Shown: in pieces, positions 19,432 through 29,592 of the stretch
Layout of the letters: each line of letters begins with the position of its first letter
Numbering within the stretch: the first letter of the stretch is position 1
Assembly (NCBI GenBank): GCA_022376515.1
Contig: WTXI01000149.1
Location: forward strand, 24,985-88,984
DNA from: Lactifluus volemus
Taxonomy: Eukaryota; Basidiomycota; Agaricomycetes; Russulales; Russulaceae
Direction of reading: 5' to 3'
DNA: 64,000 nt
Position numbers and translations under genes: made by a program
Notes under the pieces: generated by a model
Seen by the model: only the letters and a program-made list of their open reading frames with translations
Database searches by the model: none
Told to the model about the DNA's origin: nothing

Positions 19432-21224
19432 GACGGATCTTGAGAAAGTGATTTGGCAAGCTTGCCGCGTTCTTCGTCAGACATGGCTTTGAGGGCTTTA
19501 GCGATTTCCTCGTTCGTTGGTTTAGAAGAAGTAGGAGTGTTAGTCGCCGCTACTTCGGATGTTTCAGTAACACGGACACGTGTGGTGCCGGTGGCATTGG
19601 CGTTTCGTTTCTTCTTAACAGGGCATTCTCTTGAGAGATGGCCTTGTTCTTTGCAATAGAAGCAACGTCCTTCGCGTATGAGGCGTTCGCGGTCAGGGTC
19701 AGGGGTACGATTGCTTTGGGTAGTAGTGACGTCTACATCCATAGCGTCGGCATCGTGTTGTGGACGTGGGGCTGGGCGCGGTGGCTGTTGAGGACGGCGT
19801 TGCTGTTGTTGTCCTCGTGTATTGCCGAGTAATTGAGTAATGCGTCCTAGTGATCCGCCACCGTGCATTTCTTTAAACAATTTCTGTTCCGTCCATGCGG
19901 CTGAGTGTTTTCGTGCTGCTTCCTGCCATTCTGCAAGAGTTTCTGGTCTCGGCCATTCACGGTTCATGATAGTCATGTGAAGGGCTTCTTTGAGACCGGC
20001 GCAATACTGAATGATAGTCCCTTGAGCGTCGGCTTCAAAGCCTGCTTCTTCAAGGAGGTCATTGAACGAAGTAGTGTAATCGTCTAGTTCGTCTCCGACC
20101 ATTCGAAGTTTTGCAAACTTTGTGAGGGCATCTTCTTTTGCAGCGGCATCTCGGAAATCTTCAAGGAATCTTTGTTTGAAACCAACCCAAAGATCTAGGT
20201 CGTTGGGGTCTCCTCCACGGTCTAGGTATCCTCCTAGAGAGTTAAGGCGTGCTTGGGCCCAGCCTTTGCAACGTGGTCCAGACATAAATGTGGTGAACAT
20301 GAGGATTCGGTTTGCAGGGTTCGACATTCCGGGGTTTCCTTGGTTTAATCTTCGGTAGTTTTCGAAGATTTCCATGAATCGTTTCGATCGCGATCTATTT
20401 CCATCAAAGGGTTTTGGGGGAATCCCCATTAATCCTCCTCCCGCAGCGGGGATTTGGGCAAAACCTTGGCCTTGTTGGAGGGGAGCTGCTGCTCCTCCAC
20501 CGCCACCTCCTCCGCCTCCTCCAGGACTGCCGGGTGCTCCTCCACCTCCTCCACTGCCTCCAGGAGTACCGCCTCCTCCTCCACCGCCTCCTCCTCCACC
20601 GCCACTGAAGATTGCTCCGCTTCCACTTGCCGTGGCGGAAGCTTTCTTGCCCTTTCCTTTAGGTTGGGAAAAGAGGGCTGAAGCAGTGGGTGTTACTGTA
20701 GCGGTTGCTGAGGCAATTTGAAAGGGGGGGAGTAGGGCATAGCCTGCAACTCCTTGTGCAGCTGCATGAAAAGCTCGTGCTGCGAGAGATTGGATCGGTG
20801 AGGTGCTTGTGGAAGCAGGAGCCTTGGATTTGAATATAGTGTTCAGGGCGAGGAGTTCGTTAGGGGTGAGTGGGGCATTTGGGTCGGGTATTGGTTCAGG
20901 CGTCGGTTGTTTAGCAAATATTTTTCTCATTTGCTCAAGCTGTTCATCGGTAGGACTCTCAGGTAAGAGGTCCATGGCTATATTGTAGTTCGGTTCTTCG
21001 CCACTTCCAGAATCAGAAGGTGTCGCTGGTTGTTTCACTTGTTCAATTGCTTGTTCAAGTGAGATCATAGGAGTATGGGAGTGGGCACGAAGTCTAGTCC
21101 CCGCGGCCTGCGCAAGGGCTTCGTCATCATCGTCATTGCTTTGTGTAGGGCGATCTTGTTCAGGAGATTCTTCGGCTAATGCGGTGAATCTGCCATATGG
21201 ACTGCCTCTAGAGCTGTCTGACAT
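19425..21224 (-). CDS. Gypsy A Gag, 599 aa
   Basis: Intact frame from ATG at 21224 to TAA at 19425-19427. The N-terminal third is acidic and Ser/Pro-rich. It is followed by a long glycine run at about 20500-20620, encoded by GGN-rich sequence that appears as poly-proline on the other strand. Then comes the capsid-like helical region (KRFMEIFENYRRL to EWQEAARKHSAAW). Near the C-terminus a CCHC knuckle, CFYCKEQGHLSREC (CX2CX4HX4C), would bind RNA. It forms the particle that packages the transcript. The stop codon sits in a T TTT TAA context, with pol in the -1 frame. Confidence 0.92.
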   Translation of the reverse strand: MSDSSRGSPYGRFTALAEESPEQDRPTQSNDDDDEALAQAAGTRLRAHSHTPMISLEQAIEQVKQPATPSDSGSGEEPNYNIAMDLLPESPTDEQLEQMRKIFAKQPTPEPIPDPNAPLTPNELLALNTIFKSKAPASTSTSPIQSLAARAFHAAAQGVAGYALLPPFQIASATATVTPTASALFSQPKGKGKKASATASGSGAIFSGGGGGGGGGGGGTPGGSGGGGGAPGSPGGGGGGGGGGAAAPLQQGQGFAQIPAAGGGLMGIPPKPFDGNRSRSKRFMEIFENYRRLNQGNPGMSNPANRILMFTTFMSGPRCKGWAQARLNSLGGYLDRGGDPNDLDLWVGFKQRFLEDFRDAAAKEDALTKFAKLRMVGDELDDYTTSFNDLLEEAGFEADAQGTIIQYCAGLKEALHMTIMNREWPRPETLAEWQEAARKHSAAWTEQKLFKEMHGGGSLGRITQLLGNTRGQQQQRRPQQPPRPAPRPQHDADAMDVDVTTTQSNRTPDPDRERLIREGRCFYCKEQGHLSRECPVKKKRNANATGTTRVRVTETSEVAATNTPTSSKPTNEEIAKALKAMSDEERGKLAKSLSQDPSF

Positions 21225-21257
21225 GGTTTGTTTGTTCGTTCACAAATGTGAGAGTTG

Positions 21258-21269
21258 AAGTCTCAGTTT
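21258..21269 (-). promoter_or_regulatory. Self-complementary primer-binding site
   Basis: On the minus strand aaactgagactt begins one base after the 5' LTR. It is the exact reverse complement of aagtctcagttt inside the LTR (21544-21555), about 40 bases downstream of the TATA-like box. In the Tf1/sushi group the 5' end of the transcript folds back to prime reverse transcription, which this arrangement matches. Confidence 0.7.
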
Positions 21270-21270
21270 G

Positions 21271-21871
21271 TGTTAAGGTTCCAAGTGGGACCTTTGTACG
21301 AAGTGTACGATCGTTCGTGAAGTCAAGACTTGCAAGACGTGCAAGTCAAGATCAAAGGTTCGATAAAGAAAAGACTTAGTAAACGACTAAGTCAAGAGCG
21401 TTTCAGAGGTCAAGGGCTTTGGGCTTGGGGATATGACCAAAGTGTCAAGAAGTCGAAGAGCGTGATGTCAAGAGGGTTCTCTCAGGTCTGATGCTTCTAG
21501 GCAAGCAAGGTTCTAATAGATAGAAGACTTGGATTGCGAAACAAAACTGAGACTTAAGGTCTCTAGGGCAGAAAGTACAGGGTTTATATACATAAGAAGA
21601 CGAGGCTATGTGCACAGCCGTAGGGGCTGTGACCTTCGTACAGCTTTCAGGGTTTGAAACATGTTTCAGGAATCAGCAAGTCATCCTGTGCATGTGGCTG
21701 TTGCTTGCGGCTGTACGGTGCTGTGTAAAGCTGTATCGTGAGAGAAATAAGTAAGCGATCTGAAACAAAGCGATCGGCAGTCCATTCGCATAAGCAAAGA
21801 AGTCAGCAGAAATGAGTCAGCAGTCCGAAAATGTATAGTATGAGTCAGCAAACACGTGTCAGTCCATAACA
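21271..21871 (-). repeat. Gypsy A 5' LTR
   Basis: Partner of 14220-14820 with a single visible difference. Transcription would run toward lower coordinates from a TATA-like box near 21584-21592. The likely transcript start lies around 21555, where the sequence complementary to the primer site begins. Confidence 0.93.
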
Positions 21872-21886
21872 TCGGGTCTCAGAATC

Positions 21887-22284
21887 TGTTGTAATATAAA
21901 CTCAGCGAAAAAGAAAAGAAAAACGCTATTATTTCTTTGTATCTAACCTGTTGTAATATAAACTACGTTGTAGGTTAGGTGACGGTGCTATGATGAAGCG
22001 AGGAAGATAATACTACTCACCTCAGCGAAAAAGAAAAGAAAAACGCTGAGGGAAGGGAGAAAACGCACAATGCGCATTTATGTACTGATGGCCTGATGGG
22101 TACCATGTGAAACAAGCTGTGGAGCGGAAGGTACTCGAAGGGCACGAAAATGGGCAGGGTAAGCCCGAGTAAGGTAGCAAGAGAGCAAAATAGTCTAAAC
22201 TACGAAGGCGAAGGATCATCAACAGTGGTGGTCCGTGCGCGGCCACTTTAGGGCTGGTCAATAAACGAAGATGAAATCACAACA
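21887..22284 (-). repeat. Copia 5' LTR
   Basis: Partner of 7843-8240, separated from its own gag by the Gypsy insertion. Only about ten Copia bases lie between this LTR and the Gypsy target duplication (21872-21876). The leader continues on the other side at 14214 and downward. No clear tRNA 3'-end complement follows the LTR, so the primer site is unresolved. Confidence 0.92.
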
Positions 22285-22372
22285 GGAGCTGCGAGAGCTG
22301 ATGCAGGCTAAGCAGGACTTAGATCGAGAAAGATCAGACCAGATCAAGGAGAGGTCTCTACAGTATACATAA
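22285..22372 (+). pseudogene. Last exon of the Copia-disrupted host gene, 3' part
   Basis: The first five bases (ggagc) are the second copy of the target duplication also seen at 7838-7842. From 22290 the frame set by the upstream exon continues through a strongly charged helical stretch (MQAKQDLDRERSDQIKERSL) to TAA at 22370-22372. The E/K/R/Q-rich heptad-like pattern predicts a short coiled coil at the C-terminus. Finding an open, in-phase coding tail exactly on the far side of a 14.4 kb insertion is the main support for this gene model. Confidence 0.5.
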
Positions 22373-22578
22373 ACTTTCAGTCGTCACAGATGTATCGGTT
22401 CACAGCAAAAAAAGGATAGCTTCAATTGAGCTAGCGTCTAAGCCGAGTCGCACGTGATCTAAAACGTACTGTCCTACTACTCACTCCATTGACTGACAAA
22501 TATCCATAGACTTATGGATGCTAATGCCGCGATTACGAAGGATACACGTCCCATAGCATAAAACTAGCTCTATTTAGA

Positions 22579-25500
22579 TCAGCTGTGGACATATACTGCT
22601 GCCCAGTTTGATCCATGCACAAAGCGTGAAAGATCAAGTTGTGTATAATGCTTCCCCACAACCCAGACAATGTTAGTTCTTTGAAGATAAGGCCGGTGAA
22701 TCTGGGGGATCCATAAAAGAAGCTCCCCCTCTTCCCCACACATCCAACCGTCATTATTGATCAGAAACTTGTCCAAAAAACGGGTCTTTTCGATATCTTC
22801 TGTTCTGACCTTCTCCACGCGAACGGTACGATCTCGCGGGGCTGAAACAATATCCAGCGATGATCCAACCGAGTCGATAGATTCAATTTGTTCAGTACAC
22901 GGGCTCGCTTCGACTTTGCTTGTTGTGGCATGCCACATGCAAATCGTGCCATCTCCCGACGCCGAGGCAATGCGCTGCCCGTCCGGCGAGAATGCCACAG
23001 AAAAGACGTCTTCGGTGTGTCCAGTAAACGGGCCCGCTATGGCCTCTCCTGTTGTGGCATCCCAAACTCGAATTGTGCGGTCTCCCGACGCCGAGGCGAT
23101 GCGCTGTCCGTCTGGCGAGAATGCGACAGAAAGGACCCCTTCGGTGTGTCCAGTAAATGGGCCCACTATGAGATCTCCTGTGGTGGCATCCAAAATGCAA
23201 ATTGTGCGATCTCGTGAGGCTGAGGCAATGCGCTGCCCGTCCGGCGAAAATGCAACAGAAAAGACATAATCGATGTGCCTAGTAAACGGGCCCGCTATAA
23301 GATCTCCTGTTATGACATCCCAAATTCGGACCGTGCGATCGGCCGAGGCTGAGGCAATGTGCTGCCCAACCGGCGAGAATGCAATAGAAAAGACCCGATC
23401 ACTGTGCCCAGTAAGCGGGCCCACTACGACCTTTCCTGTTGCAACATCCCAAATACGAATCGTGCAATCGATCGAGCCCGAGGCGATGTGCTGTCCGTTC
23501 GGCGGGAATGCAACAGAAAAGACCTCAAGACCGTGTCCAGTGAGCGGGCGCATTAGGGCCTCTCCAGTTGCAGCATCCCACACACGAATCGTGCAATCGC
23601 CGGAGCCTGAGGCGAGGTATTGCCCGTCCGGTGAGAACGCAACAGAAAGGACATCGCTTGTGTGTCCAGTAAATGGGCCCGCCATGGCCATTCCTGTTCC
23701 GGCATCCCACACACGAATCGTGCGATCTCGTGACGCCGAGGCAATACGCTGCCCGTCCGGTGAGAATGCAACAGAATTGACGTCTAGGGCATGTCCAGTA
23801 GACGTGCCCTCTAAGTAGTTTCCTCTTGTGGTATCCCACAAGCGAATCGTACGATCGAGCGAGGACGAGGCGACTCGTTGTCCGTCTGGTGAGAATGTAA
23901 CAGAAAGGACTGCATTAGTGTGTTTATCAAGTGGGTCGGCCAAAATCTCTCCTGATGCAGCATCCCACAGGAAAATTGTGGAATCTTCTGAGGACGAGGC
24001 GATGCGCTGACCATCTGATGAGAATGCAACGGAAGTGACTGAAGCCATGTGTGCAGTAAATTGGACGGCTATCTCTCCTGTTGCAGCGTGCCACACACAA
24101 ACGGTGTTATCGTTGGAGGCCGAGGCGATGCGCTGGCCGTCGGGCGAGAATGCAACACATTGGGCCCATCCGGTATGTCCGGCGAACGGGCCTGCTACAA
24201 TGTCTCCTGTTGTGGCATCCCACACGCGAATCGTGCAATCGGAAGAGGCCGAGGCAATGCGACGTCCGTCTGGCGAGAATGCAACAGAGTTGACCCAATC
24301 CCAGTGTCCAGTAAATGGGCCCGCTATGACATCTCCTGTTGTGGCGTCCCACACACGAATAGTGCGATCCACCGAGCCCGAGGCGACAAGTTGCCCATCC
24401 GGGGAGTATACGACAGAGGTGACCAAGCCGGTGTGTCCATTAAACGGGCCGGCCACGACCTCCCCTGTTGTTGCATCCCATACGCGAATCGTGTGATCTT
24501 CTGAGGCCGAAGCAACGCGCTGCCCATCTGGAGAAAATGACACAGAGGAGACCTCTCCTGTGTGTCCAATAAACGGGCCCGCCACTAGCTCCCCCGTTGT
24601 CGCATCCCACACGCGGATCGTGCGATCTCGCGAGGCCGAGGCAACGCGTTGCCCATTTGGCGAGAATGCAACCTGATGTATGGCGGCGTCGTGTGCCTGA
24701 ATCACCATTTCCAATGCTGGCCAATGAGTCAACTGTCCACGTTCCAAGGACAACGTGCGAGGAAATAAGTGAGCGTAATGCGTGAGGATAGGGGAAGAGG
24801 TTGGTGTAAAGGACAAAGCCGATATATAGATATGTGGAGCGCTCTTTGCTACTGCCATCCCGAAATACCGCACAAATGCGGAAGCATCATGAATCAATGC
24901 CAACAGGTTCTCTACTGCTTTGTCGGAAGGCTGTTACCATTTAGCTCATTAGTCAATACGTGTCATATTCGATTTTAGGATGTACCTACCTTCCCGTGGT
25001 CACACAAAAAGTTCTTCAGAGATGACAATGCCGGTAAAGCAAGGCCAACGCTACTCTTGATGCTAAGCACCTCAAGCCAAAATAGAAACTTTTCCCCAAC
25101 CAGCGACCGGAGTTTGATGAAAAGACCGTTCTCAAAAGCAACTTGTTCTAAATGATCGTCCCAGAAGACGCAGGAATACGACAAAGCAGGCGGAAAATAT
25201 TTGGCAATTCGTGATTCCAAGTCCGGTACGGCGGTGTTGGCGAGATATGATGACTGGAGCTCGCAGATGTTGAACCTGAGGTTATCGAGCATTAAACCAA
25301 GGCAGGAATGGACCAATTGATGGTGGGCATCGGCAAGGTCGACATAGAAAATGTCACTCTTCATACTTGTCAGAAAGTCGCGGAATGAGGTATGAAGCGG
25401 GACGATGGGACGTGTTTCATCAGATGAAGTGACATGACTCAGTAGCGAGCCGAGGTGACGAAGAATGTCAAGAACAAGAACAGGATCGGAGTATTCGGGG

Positions 25501-27412
25501 TCTTCGATGGGCAAATACTGTCGCAAAGTGATCAACGAACAGATGGAGAGGGGTTCGATCGCAGCGAAAAGTTGTCCCATGACCGACCGAAATAACATCT
25601 GCGCTTCCCGAGATTTGAAGTACTGTTTGAGAACTTCTTCGTACAGGTTGTCCAGCAGACCTTGTCCAATGCGACCTCGAGAGGGTCCCAACAGGCGCCG
25701 TACGCACTCCTTCTTGCTAATGCCAAGACTATCGGGGCTATTGATAAACCCACTTGCAACTGCAGCCCACTGAAACATGCCTTCTGCTGCCTCTGCTAGT
25801 TTGATACCGTAGTCATTGAACATGTCCGGATCCAGCACCTCTTCAAGATACACGCGAATATCTTGCTCCGTCCTGGAAGCTAGTATGGGATCATCCATGT
25901 AGATGGTGTCGACAGATAACGCTTCCATGAATGCAGCTTCGATGCCATCCTCTGGCCTCGAGGTAACGAGTATCCGAAATTTTGAAGGGAGGTCGAGAAG
26001 ATGATGGGCAAGGAATGTGTGTAATCCATTTTTGCCCATTGCGTCACCACTCTCGTCCACTGCATCGATAATGACAAGTATTGGACTAGTAAGTTTGAGG
26101 CTCTTGAGCGGTTCGAGGAGGAGGAGTTCAAAAAGGGTACGATAATCTCGGGTGCCACGAAGAAACGAATTATCCTTAACGATCCTCCCAAGGGCGAGTT
26201 TAAACGGAGGGTAGCGATCGGAGAGATCGCGGGCAAGTGTCGTGAAGAGCTGGTAAGCATCTTCTTTGGAGCCCTCTTTCCGGAGAAAAGTAAAGTAAGA
26301 GCCGAGACACTTGTTTTTGAAGCGATGTGCGACCTCATGTGCAATTGAAGATTTTCCCGTGCCTGCTCTGCCGAGAAGAGCAAGCCCACGTTCGGATTCT
26401 GGATTCTCGATCCACTTGATAATGTAGTCCAGAAAATCTTGGCGTGTTCCTGGAAGACAACGCTTCTCATCGCCGAATCGCCAGCCTCCCTTGTAAGGCA
26501 ACTCCCTGATTATTGCACCCAATTCTGTGTCCGCCTTTTCAGATCTACAATATTACGATCTTGTGGCTGTCAGAATTACGCACCAGCTTCTAATGATATC
26601 TCCCTCAGCTCTCTTAGCTATACATTCACACCGTTGAGTCGAGACTCGCACTTGTCCGGAATAGTATGACTCACATCGTCCTGCATTCGAAGCACCGTAA
26701 CCTCGGTAGTCACAGCAGCACGTGCGAGGAAATCATCTCGCAGTCGGATGAGGATGGTACGGTAGTGTGCAATTTTACCGTCAACTTGGCCCCGAATATT
26801 CTTCAAAATCCGTTTTCCTTCGAATCACATATCAATAATGACAAACCAGAGATTGAAGATCACCCACCAACTCGTACGTTCGTCGCATATGATTCGATAA
26901 ATTTACCAATTTCAGAGACCCGCTCCAGCATGTCCTCCAGAATTTTTGCTTGAAGAGACGTCGGGTCAATCCTCCTCAAAATGTCGCCTTCTTTTGCAAA
27001 ATCAAATGCATCGCATATCGCCTCGAACAGTGTTCGGACATTGTCGTCACGCTCAACCTGCTGTAGCATAGTCTGGCGGCGACCAAAAAGAGTGAATCTT
27101 CCGTATTCTCAGACAAGCCAACGAGACGCACCTGGGGGATCATTGAGAGCAGACTCCATGCCAGATTTGCATAGGGCTGCAGCTGAAGATCAAAAGTTAG
27201 CTGGGCGAACCCTACCTAAATGATATAGGGCATACTGCTGCGATTGGGCCGACAGCGTCCATAACCCGCTTTACTACATCAACGGCGATGCTCCATGTTT
27301 CCATCGCATTGAGGGCTTCCTCTGTGCGACGGAGAACAATACGAGGCATTTCCGCCTGGCCGCCCGCTCCAAGTCCCACTGAAATACTGCTCTCGATGGC
27401 AGCGTCACCCAT
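22579..27412 (-). CDS. NACHT NLR with 14 WD40 repeats
   Basis: A fungal NOD-like receptor. Members of this architecture (HET-E/HNWD type) sense non-self or act in heterokaryon incompatibility. Exons read: 27236-27412 or longer, 27132-27182, 26868-27072, 26675-26818, 24990 to about 26534-26545, and 22579-24930. The short second exon gives LQPYANLAWSLLSMIPQ, a hallmark of the N-terminal helical part. NACHT follows with Walker A GRAGTGKSS (about 26360) and Walker B LVIIDAVDES (about 26070). The last exon holds 14 WD40 units (HTxxVxSVAFSPDG...WDATTG), two seven-bladed propellers' worth, and the tail LLLWIPQIHRP...YTQLDLSRFVHGSNW. The ATG at 27412 is provisional: the frame is open upstream to about 27736 without another ATG, so a further 5' exon is likely. 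The exon 4/5 acceptor is also uncertain. I cannot name its effector domain. Confidence 0.85.
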
Positions 27413-29592
27413 CCTGGATAAAGGAGGAAGAGGTGCAGTAACCATCGTAGGTTGCGTGGTTTCATTGTTGGCTTGAAAGGTAGGATTCCTGGTCACTCCT
27501 TCAACAGTCTGGTTGTCTGCATCGGCCGTTGCGGGGCTTGACGTGTTCACTGGAGCAGGCAGCGAGGGAGTCGCGTTCGCCGACACGGTAATCGTTAAGA
27601 AGAGCGTAGCGGGCTCCACTGGATGCCCATCATGTACGTCAGCACTGCTCAAAATGATACTAAACTCTAAACATAGGATGCTCAGCCAGACGCGTGACAA
27701 GAATACTACGAAAGAGACAGACCTCGCTGGGGCTCACAGGCTATCTCCTGCCTTCCAATAAGAATGTCTTCCCGCATGGTGTTTTTCGCATAAAGAGATA
27801 CAATGACGGACGAGAGTGGTTGTAAAGTGCTGTAGGATATTCAGCCGTAAATGAGGATAAGAATGGGACGATTTCTCACAAGGCCCCGACATTCTCATTC
27901 CATTCCACGCGTTGCCTCTTACTCCGCACAAATCGTGTTTTCCAAAAATTTGCCCCGTCTGACACCGTAACATAAAACCGCCTTTCTTTTCCAAAGAGGC
28001 TCTTGGAACGAGGAAGATTGTGCGCTCTGAGGACTGACAGTGGAAAGAGCTATTATTACTCATCAGGACAGCAGCACTAAAATACGTACCAATCACCTCA
28101 AACTGGAACGACCTAAGTTGAGGTTGAGTTTCGATGACCTGAGCGCTGTTCGAAGAGAGTTATGTGGCCAAATATTGGACTAAAATGTAAGTGATGGAGG
28201 TACCTTATTCTAAAGCTTTGAGGACTTAGGCTGCAGTAATCGTTAACGTCAAGGGATATCGAGTGTGAGATACTTCGGCATACGGATTAGATTGTGCAGG
28301 GTCCATCGTAGCCAACAAGTGTTCTTCGAAGCAACGCGCTGCACGCCCCATTTCTAATTCCTTGGGAAGTTGAACAAATAACAGACAACAGCCAGAGCGA
28401 CACGTGCTTCCTTAGTTCTACACAAGTACTGTACTGACCAAAACTTGTGGAGAGCAAAGGACACAAACATTCTGGAATCTACTCGACGTTTGTCAAGAAC
28501 AACTGTCTGTCATCCTGCTTGCATGGCGAACCGCATGAGGGACGAACCCTTCCAGCCAAAGGCAGACATGACCACCCACCCCACGACAGTGACGACACCG
28601 GGCGGTCTTCGTGGCACTTGGTTCTCTGTCTATGTGATAATCTACCCATGGCCATCAGAAGTTTATCTAGGAGCGCTGGCCGACAGTGTACATTTTCATA
28701 ATCTATTTACTGAACACTCTGCTATGATAGCCAGTCACGCTAGAGCCTGTAATTATAATAAATTCTGTCAGGTCAAGTCATCTGTAGTATCTGACCTAGC
28801 CACAGTGATGTGCGACGTCATGCAATACAAGACTATCGCATTTTATGTACCGGCGTATCCTTCACGCAGCTTTCGATTGATCATAGAATTCCTGTAGAAC
28901 ATGTTCGGAGCACGCATTCCCGATTGAACGCAGCGTCTTGGCCAGGGTTTGATATATATGTACAATGCTGTAATAGCAAATCCGTGCTCCCCAACTCCGA
29001 ACAGCGAGTCAATCGTGCGAAGTGAGATGACATGATAGCATCGCAAGCTCGAGAAGCATCCTGCAAAGACAACTTTCAACCGTTTCTATCGCCAGCGTCA
29101 AGACCAGTGTCGTCCCGTCATCTTTTTTTTATTTTTAAATCTGCATTTGTATCCCACAACATGTGACTATGACAAAGACGCGGACCACCCCCGTGCTATG
29201 GGATTGGTACAGGCGGTGGTATGGAAGAAGGGAGAGTGGCAATAAAACTGAACCGAAGCGTGGCGGATATGTAAGCGGTTGTAGGGCATGTAACTTAAAG
29301 GTAACCTAGGTCCCATAATTGTCTGAGGGGCATGCAGGCGCGGGTGGACTGGATAAAACGGCTTAGAGCTGCGCCACCTTGGGATGAAGGACGGGAGTCG
29401 CGGTCAGTTGGTTGTAAGATGTCGCGCCGGGCGTCGGCGTGTCGTCCCGTCATCCAACTTGGCGGAAAAGGGAGGCGGGGGGGGGCGGGCCCGGGATCAA
29501 CATCGCCCGCCTCCTGGAACCCGGGCCGTCATTCCACAAGATCTGGCCCTGTAGATTGCTGACTCAGCTTTCCTTCTTACACTCACCCGCCC
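27413..29592. other. Intergenic / NLR 5' region, no firm gene
   Basis: Holds the unresolved 5' end of the NLR. At 28230-28320 there is a stretch clearly related to 44156-44245 beside the NLR remnant, including an ATG in the same place on the minus strand (about 28306). It may be a shared promoter or a small first exon. An open frame at 28445-28897 has no ATG start and no recognisable features. The last 100 bases before 29593 form the alpha-MPP promoter region. Confidence 0.45.

Larger units (their letters stand above)
14220..21871 (-). mobile_element. Gypsy chromovirus family A, full length, nested in Copia
   Basis: Two 601-base LTRs (14220-14820 and 21271-21871), TGTTA...TAACA, differ by one base by eye (gataagacc against gatatgacc). 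The target duplication is TCGGG at 14215-14219 and 21872-21876. The coding strand is minus. Order: 5' LTR, self-complementary primer site, gag, protease-RT-RNase H-integrase-chromodomain, a 3' zinc-knuckle frame, polypurine tract (14821-14835), 3' LTR. Chromodomain plus self-priming place it with the Tf1/sushi-like chromoviruses. The element is 7652 bases long. Its pol has four TGA stops and an altered RT active site, so this copy looks dead despite its recent arrival. Confidence 0.93.
7843..22284 (-). mobile_element. Ty1/Copia LTR retrotransposon with two nested insertions
   Basis: The outer ends are two 398-base LTRs (7843-8240 and 21887-22284), each TGTTG...CAACA, flanked by the target duplication GGAGC (7838-7842 and 22285-22289). 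By eye the LTRs differ at one base only, a C/T in a CpG context (acgttg against atgttg), so the insertion is young. Removing the hAT-like element (8337-9799 plus 8 bases) and the Gypsy element (14220-21871 plus 5 bases) leaves about 5.3 kb, normal for Copia. The coding strand is minus: the 5' LTR is the right-hand one and the polyprotein runs from about 14167 to 8248. It disrupts the small gene described at 7323-7842 and 22285-22372. Confidence 0.92.

Noticed and set aside
20374..20721. Poly-proline open frame on the plus strand
   Set aside because: Antisense shadow of the glycine-rich block of Gypsy Gag; the same shadow appears opposite the second copy.
22757..24504. Long antisense open frames (up to 181 codons) opposite the WD40 array
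   Set aside because: They repeat with the WD40 period and arise from codon bias of the repeated sense strand; no independent features.
28445..28897. 150-codon open frame
   Set aside because: Begins without ATG, has no splice partners or recognisable composition, and overlaps other equally long frames.
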